This document shows positions 52,960 to 60,980 of a DNA stretch of 64,000 bases, piece after piece. Under the pieces are notes generated by a model, which was not told the DNA's origin, made no database searches, and saw only the letters and a program-made list of their open reading frames with translations. The DNA comes from Halorubrum lacusprofundi ATCC 49239 (GTDB taxonomy: Archaea; Halobacteriota; Halobacteria; Halobacteriales; Haloferacaceae), in the NCBI RefSeq assembly GCF_000022205.1, contig NC_012029.1, forward strand, positions 1,116,001 to 1,180,000, given 5' to 3'. How positions within the stretch are numbered: position 1 is the first letter of the stretch; the number at the start of each line of letters is the position of its first letter. Both the position numbers and the translations under genes were made by a program.

Positions 52960-54471
52960 TTACTGGTGGTGGTCGTCTCCGGGCTCGTCGTCGTACTCGG
53001 CGGTCGCGTCGACCGCCGCCGCGTACGGGCGATACGGCTCGATGTCGTGGGCGGGGCTCGCGAGCGGGCGGTGGTCGATGATCCCGGCGCTCTCCACGGC
53101 CGGGAACCGGCTCTCGACCAACCGGATCGCGTCGAACGCCGGACTGTCGGCGAACACGGCGGCGGCCGGGTGTTCTTGGACCAGCCGCTCGGCCGCGCCG
53201 GCCGGGCGGTGTCGCGCGTCGCTCAGCCCGTCGCCGTCGGTGTCGGCGACGCGAGCGTCGGACCAGTAGTTCCCGCGGTCGGTGCCGTTCCACGCCACCA
53301 GTTCGCGGGTCGTCGTCAACACCTGTTCGTCGTTGGTCACGAAGCCGTTGCCGGCGACGACCGTCCCCTCCGTGCCCGCGGAGTGGTGGACCCCCACGCC
53401 GTTCGCGTACAGGAGGTTCCCGCGCACCTCGTTGTCCTGCGCGTTGTACAGAAACACGCCGTTGTCGTTGGCGACGAGGGTGTTGTCGCGGACGACGGAG
53501 CGGTCGATCTCCTTGAGCAGGATGCCGTGCCCGCTCTCGCCGCGGTTCGCGACCGCGGTGTTGTTGACCAACTCGATCGACTCGCTGACCATCAGCGCGT
53601 ACCCCACGTCGTTCTCGAAGGCGACGTTGTCCGCGAGGCGGTTGTCGTCGGAGTACATGTAGTGGACGCCGTACCGCAGGTCCCACATCGTGTTCCCCGT
53701 CGCCTCGACGTTCGAGGCCCACGAGTAGTAAATTCCGTCTCGCACGTCGGTTATCTCGGTGTTTCGGACCTCGGTGCCGTTCGTCTCCCAGAGGTTGATC
53801 CCGTTACCGCGGTTCGCGAACCGCGGGGCCTGCGTCCCCTCGATCCGCGAGTCCGCGATAGTCACTTGGTCGGCGCCGTTGACCCAGACCCCGAACGCGG
53901 CGTCGGTGAGGTACAGGTCCGTGAGAGTCGTTCCCGTGGCGTTCTCGGCGACGTACACCGCGGCGTCCTGCGATTCGAGGTTTTCTCCGGTGTCGTCGAT
54001 CCAGACCCCCTCGACCGTCGCGTTCGGCGCGCGCACCGCGATCGTCGTGTCCTCGCCGCCCCCGTCGATCAGGGCGTCGTGGGTCGACGCCGCGCGGATC
54101 GTCATCCCCGGCTCGTCGACGATGACCGTCTCCGCGGGCTCGAAGACGCCCGAGAGTTCGATCGTATCGCCCGGACCCGCGGCGTCGACCGCGGCGGACA
54201 GGTCGTCGTAGATCTCGGGATCGGCGTCGGTGTCGTCGCTCCCGTCGCGCAGGATCGTCGCGGTCCCCGCGTCCGTCGGTCGGTCCGGGTCGTACGTCGG
54301 CGGCTCGACGATCGGTTCGCTTCCGTTTCCGGCGCCGGCCGCGTCGCTCCCGGCGACCCCCGCACCGGTCGCCGCGACGACGCCGGCGAGGACGACCGCG
54401 AGCACGACGGCGGCGGCGACGAACACCGCGCGAGCCGATCCGAGCCCGCCGATCGACGGGAGCCGAGACAT
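52960..54471 (-). CDS. nosD: Nitrous oxide reductase maturation protein NosD
   Basis: 503 residues. N-terminal signal/anchor helix (about 12-40), then a right-handed beta-helix built of repeats such as VIDDTGENLES, DGIYYSWASNVEATGNTMWD and GIYY/GVHYMYSDDNRLADN, as in NosD. Exported; helps insert the copper-sulfide centre of NosZ. The start shares one base with the upstream stop (TGATG). A Ca-binding-like DTDGDGLSD segment is present near residue 400. Confidence 0.92.
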   Translation of the reverse strand: MSRLPSIGGLGSARAVFVAAAVVLAVVLAGVVAATGAGVAGSDAAGAGNGSEPIVEPPTYDPDRPTDAGTATILRDGSDDTDADPEIYDDLSAAVDAAGPGDTIELSGVFEPAETVIVDEPGMTIRAASTHDALIDGGGEDTTIAVRAPNATVEGVWIDDTGENLESQDAAVYVAENATGTTLTDLYLTDAAFGVWVNGADQVTIADSRIEGTQAPRFANRGNGINLWETNGTEVRNTEITDVRDGIYYSWASNVEATGNTMWDLRYGVHYMYSDDNRLADNVAFENDVGYALMVSESIELVNNTAVANRGESGHGILLKEIDRSVVRDNTLVANDNGVFLYNAQDNEVRGNLLYANGVGVHHSAGTEGTVVAGNGFVTNDEQVLTTTRELVAWNGTDRGNYWSDARVADTDGDGLSDARHRPAGAAERLVQEHPAAAVFADSPAFDAIRLVESRFPAVESAGIIDHRPLASPAHDIEPYRPYAAAVDATAEYDDEPGDDHHQ

Positions 54472-55325
54472 CAGTTTACCCCCGTTTTGGGTCCGTTTTG
54501 GGTCGATCCGTCCGTTCCCGAGTCGTCCGATGTCGGCCCGTCCGGGGTCGAGACGGATTCGGGGTTCGCGGCGGTCTGTGCCTCGGCAATTTCCTCGGCG
54601 GCCGGACCGATCTGTTCGGGCTCTCCGTCGCCGTCGCCGTCTTCGTTACCTCCCGAGAGGCGATCTCGGACCCTCCCGGGCGCCTCGCCGACCGTGACCT
54701 GCGAGTCGCGGAGCAGGTAGGCGACGACGAGGAGGAGAAACCCGATCCCCGCGAGGTAGCCGCCGGGACCGAACCACGCCACCCCGCTGATGTTGGCGAT
54801 CTCGTAGCCGCCCAGAAGCGGCGGGGTGAACTCCCGCACTCCGACGACCGGCGCGCTCTCGCCGAGCGCGTGACCCGCCTGGAACAGCCGGTACTGCACG
54901 ATCGCGAACGTCCCCACGAACGCCACCGTCGCCCCGGCCAACTGGCCGAGCAGCCCCAGACGGAGCTTTCGGTCGGTGGGCGCGAGCGCGACGAACACGC
55001 CCGCGGCGGCCACCGCGAGGAACACGACGGGTCCGAGGATCCACTCCGGCGCGGCGATCGCGTCCGGATGGACCGCGTAGTTCGGATCGACGAACACCGG
55101 GTCCGGGTAGTAGAACCCGACGTAGTGGTTCAGCGCCTGCACCTCGGCGTAGTCGCCGCCGAGGCGGGGGTACGCGTACAGCTCGACGAGCAGGCCCTCA
55201 GGGTACTGAGGCGCTTCGAAGGCGATCCGCCAGACGGGCACCAGCAGGGCGACGACGAACATCGCCGCCGCCGTCACCGGGAGCGCCCGCCTAAGCTCCG
55301 TCAGTCGGTCGAGTGAGGCTGTCAT
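54471..55325 (-). CDS. Nos-cluster membrane protein of unknown function
   Basis: 284 residues. Four or five hydrophobic segments (about 15-35, 92-112, 122-145 and 185-205), with a conserved-looking external loop PVWRIAFEAPQYPEGLLVEL and an acidic C-terminal tail. Similar proteins are found between nosZ and nosD in other haloarchaeal and clade II nos clusters. They may anchor or feed electrons or copper to NosZ; this is inference. It is separated from nosZ by a G-rich tandem repeat. Confidence 0.75.
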   Translation of the reverse strand: MTASLDRLTELRRALPVTAAAMFVVALLVPVWRIAFEAPQYPEGLLVELYAYPRLGGDYAEVQALNHYVGFYYPDPVFVDPNYAVHPDAIAAPEWILGPVVFLAVAAAGVFVALAPTDRKLRLGLLGQLAGATVAFVGTFAIVQYRLFQAGHALGESAPVVGVREFTPPLLGGYEIANISGVAWFGPGGYLAGIGFLLLVVAYLLRDSQVTVGEAPGRVRDRLSGGNEDGDGDGEPEQIGPAAEEIAEAQTAANPESVSTPDGPTSDDSGTDGSTQNGPKTGVN

Positions 55326-55343
55326 GGTGTTGGGGGTACGGTG

Positions 55344-55440
55344 GTGGGGTGGGTCGGTTGAGTGGGGTGGGTTGGGTCGGCTGGGTCGGTTGAGTGGGGT
55401 GGGTTGGTTGGGTCGGTTGGGGCGGCTGAGTGGGTGAGGT
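55344..55440. repeat. G-rich imperfect tandem repeat between nosZ and the next gene
   Basis: Units such as GGGTCGGTTGAGTGGGGTG and GGTTGGGTCGGCTGGGTCG recur about six times. On the plus strand the runs of three to four G with short spacers could form quadruplexes; the mRNA of the nos operon would be C/A-rich here. It fills most of 55326-55471. Confidence 0.8.
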
Positions 55441-55471
55441 CGGTGAGAGTGGGGAAACGGTGGCTCGCTGT

Positions 55472-57571
55472 CTATTCGTCCGGTTCGACGAGGATCCGCG
55501 AGCGCATCTCTAGGTGGAGCGCGCTACAGAAGTACGCGCAGTACGCCCAGAACACGCCGGGCTGGTCCGCGGTGAACGTCACCTCACGGGTGTCCTGGGG
55601 CGCTAACGCGAGGTTGATGTCGTACTCCGGGATCGCGATCGAGTGGATCACGTCGCTCGTGGTCTCGACGTTGGAGATCCGGAGCGTCACCTCGTCGCCC
55701 TCCTGCAGCGTGACCTCCGGGAAGGCGTACTCGTTGCGGCGCGCCCACATCTCGATCTCGACGGTGCTGTCGTCGACCCGTTCGAAGGACTCCTCGCCCT
55801 CGGCGACGTAGTCGATCTCGTAGTCGTCGGTGTCCCACGTCTTCGCCGGCTCGATCTTGTCCTTGTGGACGATACTGGCGTCGTGCGGCTCGGGGTACGA
55901 CGGCTTGTCCTTGATCAGCTCCATCCCGGCGTCGTCGTCGCCGATGTGGAACAGCTGATCGTTCTCCGGATGGATCGGTCCGACGGGGAGGAACCGGTCT
56001 TTCGAGAGCTTGTTCAGCGAGACGAGGTAGTCGCCCTGCGGCGACGCCGTGTACGACTCCGAGGCGATGAGGTGGCCGGGATTGTAGTGTACGTCGTGCT
56101 TCTCGATCACCGGCTCCTCGGAGCCGGCCTCGGCCTCGACGGCGGCCTCGTAGTCCCACTTGGCAACCTGCGAGTCGATGAACAGGGTCGTGTACGCGTG
56201 CCCCCGCCCGTCGTAGGCGGTGTGGAGCGGTCCCATCCCGATCCGGGGCTGCCCGACGATGGACTCCTGCGGGTCGTCGACCTCGGCGATCGCGTCGATG
56301 TCGATGACCGTACAGCTCGGATCGAGCTTGCCGGAGGCGATGGCGTAGTTCCCGTCGGGCGTCACGCTGATCCCGTGCGGGCTCTTCGGTGTGGCGACGT
56401 ACCGGACGATCGGACGGTCGCCCTCGTTGAGCGAGCTGTCCATCGTCCCGTCGACGACGGGCACGCCGCTGATCTCCTCGTAGTTCCCGGCCTCGACGGC
56501 GTCCCAGATCGCGGGGATGTCGAACGCCTTCACGTAGTCGCGGTCCGACCGGGCCATCTCGGACTCCGTGACGCCCTCCTCGCTGTTGTAGCCGGTCGCG
56601 AAGAACCAGCGCCCCTCCTTCCCGCCGTCCCCGTTGTCCATGTTGCCGTCGACCTCGACTTGCCACTCGACGTCCATCGTCTCGGGGTTGATGGCGCTGA
56701 GGACGGAGCCGTACTCGTCGGGGCTCTGCACGTCGCGGCCGTCGTTCGGCATCGGGACGCGGAACTCGCCGACGCCGAAGACCAGCTGCGTGTCAGGTAG
56801 CTGCATGCATGCCCCGTGGACGCCCTGACAGTTCGGGACGTTCGTGATCGCGTCGGTCTCGAAGTACTCCAAGTCGACCCGGGCCATCCGCCCGTTCGCC
56901 TTATCGTTGACGAACAGCCAGCGGCCGTCGTAGTCGTTGTCGGTCTGGGAGACGCGCGGGTGGTGGGTGTCGCCCCACGTGTAGCCGCCGCCCTCCTCTT
57001 CCAGCATCTGGCTCGACTTCGCGTCGTGGCCGAAGCCGCGGGCGCTCTCCGCTTGGAACACCGGGATCCGCATCAGCTCCCGCATCGACGGGAGCCCGAC
57101 GACGCGGATCTCGCCGGTGTGGCCGCCGGAGAGGAACCCGTAGTACTCGTCGTGCTCGCCCGGAGCCACCGAGTGCTCGCCGCTGGCGGCCGCGTCGCCC
57201 GAGTCGTTGCTCTCCTCGTCGGCGAGGATGCTCGTACAACCGGCGAGACCGCTCATGGCCCCGACGGCGGCGCCGGCCTTCATGAAGTCGCGGCGTCCGA
57301 GCTCCAACCGCGGCAGATCGAGGCTCGGCCGCTTCGCCGCGGTGGCCTCGGTCCCCTCCGCGGTGGCGGCGATGTCGCGTTCGTGATCGGTCAACAAGTG
57401 TTCGATCGTCCGGCCGTCGACGATCTCCGGACCGTCGTCCGCCGTCTCGGTGCCGTCCGCGGCCGATCCCGCTGTCTTCGCGTCGCCCGCATTCGCGTTC
57501 GCCGACTGCTCGTCGCGTTGTTCGTCGGTCCGTGCCGTCCGCTCGTCGCTCGCGTTCGGATCTGTAGTCAT
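55472..57571 (-). CDS. nosZ: Nitrous oxide reductase
   Basis: 699 residues. Reduces N2O to N2. A seven-bladed propeller carries the CuZ histidines in GDTHHPRVS, CQGVHGACM, KSPHGISV, GPLHTAYDGRGHAY, HYNPGHL and YPEPHDAS. The C-terminal cupredoxin has the CuA ligands C678, C682, H686 and M689 in YCAYFCSALHLEM. A Tat motif (GRRDFMKAG, Arg 93-94) and lipobox ending at C112 follow an unusually long, acidic 92-residue N-terminal extension. The ATG overlaps the upstream regulator stop (ATGA), so the extension is translated. Confidence 0.96.
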   Translation of the reverse strand: MTTDPNASDERTARTDEQRDEQSANANAGDAKTAGSAADGTETADDGPEIVDGRTIEHLLTDHERDIAATAEGTEATAAKRPSLDLPRLELGRRDFMKAGAAVGAMSGLAGCTSILADEESNDSGDAAASGEHSVAPGEHDEYYGFLSGGHTGEIRVVGLPSMRELMRIPVFQAESARGFGHDAKSSQMLEEEGGGYTWGDTHHPRVSQTDNDYDGRWLFVNDKANGRMARVDLEYFETDAITNVPNCQGVHGACMQLPDTQLVFGVGEFRVPMPNDGRDVQSPDEYGSVLSAINPETMDVEWQVEVDGNMDNGDGGKEGRWFFATGYNSEEGVTESEMARSDRDYVKAFDIPAIWDAVEAGNYEEISGVPVVDGTMDSSLNEGDRPIVRYVATPKSPHGISVTPDGNYAIASGKLDPSCTVIDIDAIAEVDDPQESIVGQPRIGMGPLHTAYDGRGHAYTTLFIDSQVAKWDYEAAVEAEAGSEEPVIEKHDVHYNPGHLIASESYTASPQGDYLVSLNKLSKDRFLPVGPIHPENDQLFHIGDDDAGMELIKDKPSYPEPHDASIVHKDKIEPAKTWDTDDYEIDYVAEGEESFERVDDSTVEIEMWARRNEYAFPEVTLQEGDEVTLRISNVETTSDVIHSIAIPEYDINLALAPQDTREVTFTADQPGVFWAYCAYFCSALHLEMRSRILVEPDE

Positions 57572-57945
57572 TGTTGGGTGGTGGCGTCGGCTTCGTCGCC
57601 GCCGTCGCGTTCCGTTCGGACCGTTCGGGCGAGCCGCTCGATCGCCGGCTCGCCGAGCACCGTCCGGAGCTCGTCGGCGAACTCCGGAACGAGCCGCTCG
57701 CGTGCGGCCTCGACGTCGAATCGGTAGCGGTGCCGCGTTCCGCCGCGGTACCGCTCCGATTCGCGCTCGACGAACCCCTTCTCGACGAGCCGGTCGACGG
57801 TCCGCTTGACCGTCGTGTACGCGACATCGTCGCCGTGGCTACCGATCGCGTCGAGCAGGTCGCGGGCCGTGAGGGGGGCGTCGGTACGCCGCAGGACGGC
57901 GAGGAGCTCGCGTTCCCGCGGTCCGAGCTGTGTCCACTGAGTCAT
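57568..57945 (-). CDS. BlaI/MecI-type winged-helix regulator at the head of the nos operon
   Basis: 125 residues. The winged helix is LGPRERELLAVLRRTDAPLT, then YTTVKRTVDRLVEKGFVERE, as in BlaI/CopY-like repressors. The C-terminal half is helical and suitable for dimerisation. No metal motif is obvious. Overlaps nosZ by four bases (ATGA), so it may autoregulate the operon. A CGAAC/GTTCG repeat lies 75-87 bases before its ATG. Confidence 0.82.
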   Translation of the reverse strand: MTQWTQLGPRERELLAVLRRTDAPLTARDLLDAIGSHGDDVAYTTVKRTVDRLVEKGFVERESERYRGGTRHRYRFDVEAARERLVPEFADELRTVLGEPAIERLARTVRTERDGGDEADATTQQ

Positions 57946-58019
57946 TGGTGACCGGAGCCGAACCGATGCGTTCGACCCCGCTACTGATCACTACGGTCGA
58001 ACCCCCCGGATACCTGGCG

Positions 58020-58032
58020 GCGAACTGTTCGG
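58020..58032 (-). promoter_or_regulatory. CGAAC-T-GTTCG site upstream of the nos operon
   Basis: GCGAACTGTTCGG on the plus strand, the same half-sites as at the halocyanin promoter, just beside a TTTAAG box (58036-58041 region). It lies in the 91-base gap between the BlaI-type gene and the NarO-like gene. Confidence 0.6.
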
Positions 58033-58036
58033 CGGT

Positions 58037-58810
58037 TTAAGTACCGTCCCCGAATGCCTGCGAGAAGAGCGTGTCCGTCATGGTCCGGAGGTGTTCCGAG
58101 ACCGTGGACTTCGCGAGGTCGAGATCCGCGGCTATCTCTCCGGCGGAGGCGCCGTCACCGTTGAAATATCCCTTCTCGGCCGCGACGGCCGCGACCTCGG
58201 CCTGTCGGTCCGTCACGCCGGCGAGATCGACCGGGACGACATCGCGACAGGAGTCATCCGTCGCGCTCCGGTCCCCGCGATCGACGCACAGCCGGCGCAG
58301 CTCTACGCCGAGCCCGGCGGCCTCGCACTCGTCGACAATGGCCTGCAGCTCCTCGTGGCCCGTCAGGACGAACGAGACGAGCAGTTCCCCGTCCTCCATC
58401 TCGGTCCGGCGCGGCGAGACCGGGAAGTTCGCGAACGCTGACGGAAGCCCGCCGCACGAACAGTTGTCGCAGACGCCGTCGGCGGTTGCGTGGGGGGACG
58501 GCTCGGCGGCCGGCGACGAGGACGGACCGGCGTCGGCGCCTGTTTCGGCCTCCGGCGCGTCGATTGCGAGGCCGCCGTCGGTCGCGGGGCGCTCGCAGGT
58601 AATCTCGTAGCGACCGTGCGCCTCGCCGGCGAACTCGACGAGATCGAGGCCGCCGGGCGGGTCCTCGGGCGGATCGGGGGCGACGAACTCAACTCGGGCG
58701 TCGTCTGCGTCGATGCGGAACTCTTCGACCGCGGTGCTCGACGAGAGCGCGGCCACGGGACAGCCCTCACAGGCCGAGACGGCAAGTTCGACGTGAATCC
58801 CGTTGGTCAT
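58037..58810 (-). CDS. NarO-like cysteine-rich HTH-10 regulator of anaerobic respiration
   Basis: 257 residues. N-terminal cysteines C14/C17 (ACEGCPV) and a second group C114, C117, C119 (VCDNCSCGG) could hold an Fe-S cluster or metal; the C-terminal bat-type helix-turn-helix is SAGEIAADLDLAKSTVSEHL. The family includes NarO, the oxygen-responsive activator of haloarchaeal denitrification genes, but the published fourth cysteine spacing is not matched exactly. A TATA box (TTATATGG on the minus strand) lies about 30 bases before the ATG. Convergent neighbour of none; reads towards the nos operon. Confidence 0.72.
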   Translation of the reverse strand: MTNGIHVELAVSACEGCPVAALSSSTAVEEFRIDADDARVEFVAPDPPEDPPGGLDLVEFAGEAHGRYEITCERPATDGGLAIDAPEAETGADAGPSSSPAAEPSPHATADGVCDNCSCGGLPSAFANFPVSPRRTEMEDGELLVSFVLTGHEELQAIVDECEAAGLGVELRRLCVDRGDRSATDDSCRDVVPVDLAGVTDRQAEVAAVAAEKGYFNGDGASAGEIAADLDLAKSTVSEHLRTMTDTLFSQAFGDGT

Positions 58811-58964
58811 ACCTGTTCATAGGGACTCAATAGGCCATATAACGTCGAGGGGTTTCCAGCCCGGTGAAAACGCTCGTAGGAAGTCGAACCCTGTCTCGAT
58901 CCGGTTTCCTGCGGTCCGTTCCGGTGGGCACGCGCTTTTGACACCGCACGTGGTACCGAGTCAT

Positions 58965-59762
58965 ATGCCACCCCTCGAACTCCCGCTCGGCCTCGGAACG
59001 TCTAGACTCGACGACCCCGCTGAGTGTCGTGCTACGGTGGCCGCCGCCCTGGAGGCGGGGTACCGCCACGTCGACACCGCACAGATGTACGACAACGAGA
59101 CCGCCGTCGGCGAGGGGATAGCCACGGCCGACGTGGACCGCGACGACGTGGTCGTGGCCACGAAGATCCACCCCGACAACCTCGCGCCAGCGGACGTTCG
59201 CGAGACCGCCCGCAAGAGCCTCGACCGGCTAGGGCTCGACCGCGTCGACCTGCTGTACGTCCACTGGCCGACAGGCGCCTACGACCCCGACGCGACGCTC
59301 CCGGCGTTCGACGCGCTCAGAGAGGCGGGACTCACCGACCACGTCGGCGTCTCGAACTTCACGCCGGACCTGCTTCGGGAGGCCGCAGAGATCCTCGACG
59401 CGCCGATCGCCGCCCACCAGGTGGAGTGTCACCCCCGGTTCCAACAGCCGGAGCTCCGCGGGCTCGCAGCCGAGTTCGATCACCAACTCGTCGGTTACTC
59501 GCCGCTGGCCCGCGGGGACCTGTTCGACGACGACGAGTTCAAGCGCGTCGCCGAGCGTAACGGGCTCTCGCCGGCGGTCCTCGCGCTCGCGTGGGCGCTC
59601 GCCCGTGGCGTCACACCGATTCCGAAGGCGACCGGCGACCACGTGACTGAGAACCGACGCGCGGTCGGCGCCGACGTGCCCAAAGCCGCCCTCGATGCGA
59701 TTGACGCGCTGGAGCCGGGCACGCGCCGGATCGACCCCGACGACGCGGCGTGGAACCGGTGA
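58965..59762 (+). CDS. Aldo/keto reductase
   Basis: 265 residues. (beta/alpha)8 NADPH-dependent reductase. The catalytic tetrad is visible: Asp and Tyr in HVDTAQMYDNETAVG, Lys in VVATKIHPDN and His in LYVHWPTG. The C-terminal NADPH segment IPKATGDHVTENRRAV is typical. The ATG at 58965 precedes the first beta-hairpin. Substrate unknown. Confidence 0.9.
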   Translation: MPPLELPLGLGTSRLDDPAECRATVAAALEAGYRHVDTAQMYDNETAVGEGIATADVDRDDVVVATKIHPDNLAPADVRETARKSLDRLGLDRVDLLYVHWPTGAYDPDATLPAFDALREAGLTDHVGVSNFTPDLLREAAEILDAPIAAHQVECHPRFQQPELRGLAAEFDHQLVGYSPLARGDLFDDDEFKRVAERNGLSPAVLALAWALARGVTPIPKATGDHVTENRRAVGADVPKAALDAIDALEPGTRRIDPDDAAWNR

Positions 59763-59803
59763 TGTGACTTTTAAGGGCGATGGCGAGATCGTTTTAAAGC
59801 CGC

Positions 59804-60835
59804 TTAGACCGCGTCCAGCCGCGCCCGCAGTTCGGCGTTCGCGCGGTCGACGAGCCGGTCGATCGGCTCGTCGAGGTACGTCGCCCACTGGTCGATGAAC
59901 CCCGAACGCCCGAGCATCCGGACGACCTCGTACACCGGCCGTCGCTCGGCGAATCCCGGCGGGAGCCCGCCGGCGCGCTCGCGATATCCTTTATAAAGGG
60001 CCTCCGCGTATCGCTCCGGTCCACTGCTGTCGAACCCGTTGAGGAGCTGGTCCTCCGCGCGAACGAGGTCGCGGGCCGGATCGCCGACGTGCGCGAGCTC
60101 CCAGTCAATTGGGGTGATCCCGTCGGGGCCGGTGTCGGTACGCGACTCGGCGTCAACTCCTACGCCGCCGTCGTCGGTCACGAACAGGTTCGGCTTCGCC
60201 ACGTCGCCGTGGAGCAGCGCGGCCGGGGCGCCGCCGAGCCGGTCCCGATTCGCCTCGACGCAGTCGAATACGGCGTCGTAGTGGTCCGCCAGCCGTTCCG
60301 AGGTGCCGATCTCGCGGGTGCGTTCAATCGTCGCGCGGAGCACGTCAGGCCACGGAGCCGGGTCGAGGATGAGCGCGCTCCCGCTCCGACTTCCGATTTC
60401 GCCCTCGTCGCTCCCGCCGACGATCTCCCCGTGAGTCTCGAACCGCTCCGCGTGGAGGGTCGCAAGCGTCGCGCCGACCCGTCGGAGGAGCGCCTCTCGC
60501 TGCGCCTCCTCCGCCTCCTCCCAGACGCCGAGCAGTTCGCGACCCGGCGCCGGCGCGGTGACGAGGTACGGCACCGACGCGTCCGGGTCGCCGGCCAGTA
60601 CCTCGGGACCCGAGATCGGTCGCCCCGCGTCGAGGTACCGAAGCACGGCTATTTCGCGGGCGATCCGGCTCCCGTCGCCCGCGACGGCGACCTTGCAGAA
60701 GACGCGGCTCCCGTCGGCGAAGACGACGCCGACCGTCTCGTTGGCGCCGTTCCACGACGGACCGACTCCGAATGTCCGGTCGATGACTCGACCCGGAAAC
60801 GCCGCGCCGAGAGCGGTTTCGACCGTCTCCTCCAT
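59804..60835 (-). CDS. Aminoglycoside-phosphotransferase-fold kinase
   Basis: 343 residues. The catalytic loop is LLHGDVAKPNLFV, the metal-binding motif PIDWELAHVGDPARDL, and the nucleotide-binding Lys is in VFCKVAVAG. This is the APH/choline-kinase fold, used on diverse small molecules; antibiotic resistance should not be assumed. Converges on the aldo/keto reductase gene. Confidence 0.85.
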   Translation of the reverse strand: MEETVETALGAAFPGRVIDRTFGVGPSWNGANETVGVVFADGSRVFCKVAVAGDGSRIAREIAVLRYLDAGRPISGPEVLAGDPDASVPYLVTAPAPGRELLGVWEEAEEAQREALLRRVGATLATLHAERFETHGEIVGGSDEGEIGSRSGSALILDPAPWPDVLRATIERTREIGTSERLADHYDAVFDCVEANRDRLGGAPAALLHGDVAKPNLFVTDDGGVGVDAESRTDTGPDGITPIDWELAHVGDPARDLVRAEDQLLNGFDSSGPERYAEALYKGYRERAGGLPPGFAERRPVYEVVRMLGRSGFIDQWATYLDEPIDRLVDRANAELRARLDAV

Positions 60836-60980
60836 GCCCGTGTGTCATGCACACTGGATGTTAAGGTTTCTGTCACCCCTGTTAACACGATGCGGTAGAA
60901 GCCGGGTGTATCGGGCTCGAAGCGGCGAATGTCGGGAATAACCGACAGCCTCATATCTGTTGTAGAAGTGTCAAAAGACC

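Noticed and set aside
59804..60835. Aminoglycoside resistance gene
   Set aside because: Only the general phosphotransferase fold is visible; haloarchaeal members act on unknown small molecules, so resistance is not claimed.
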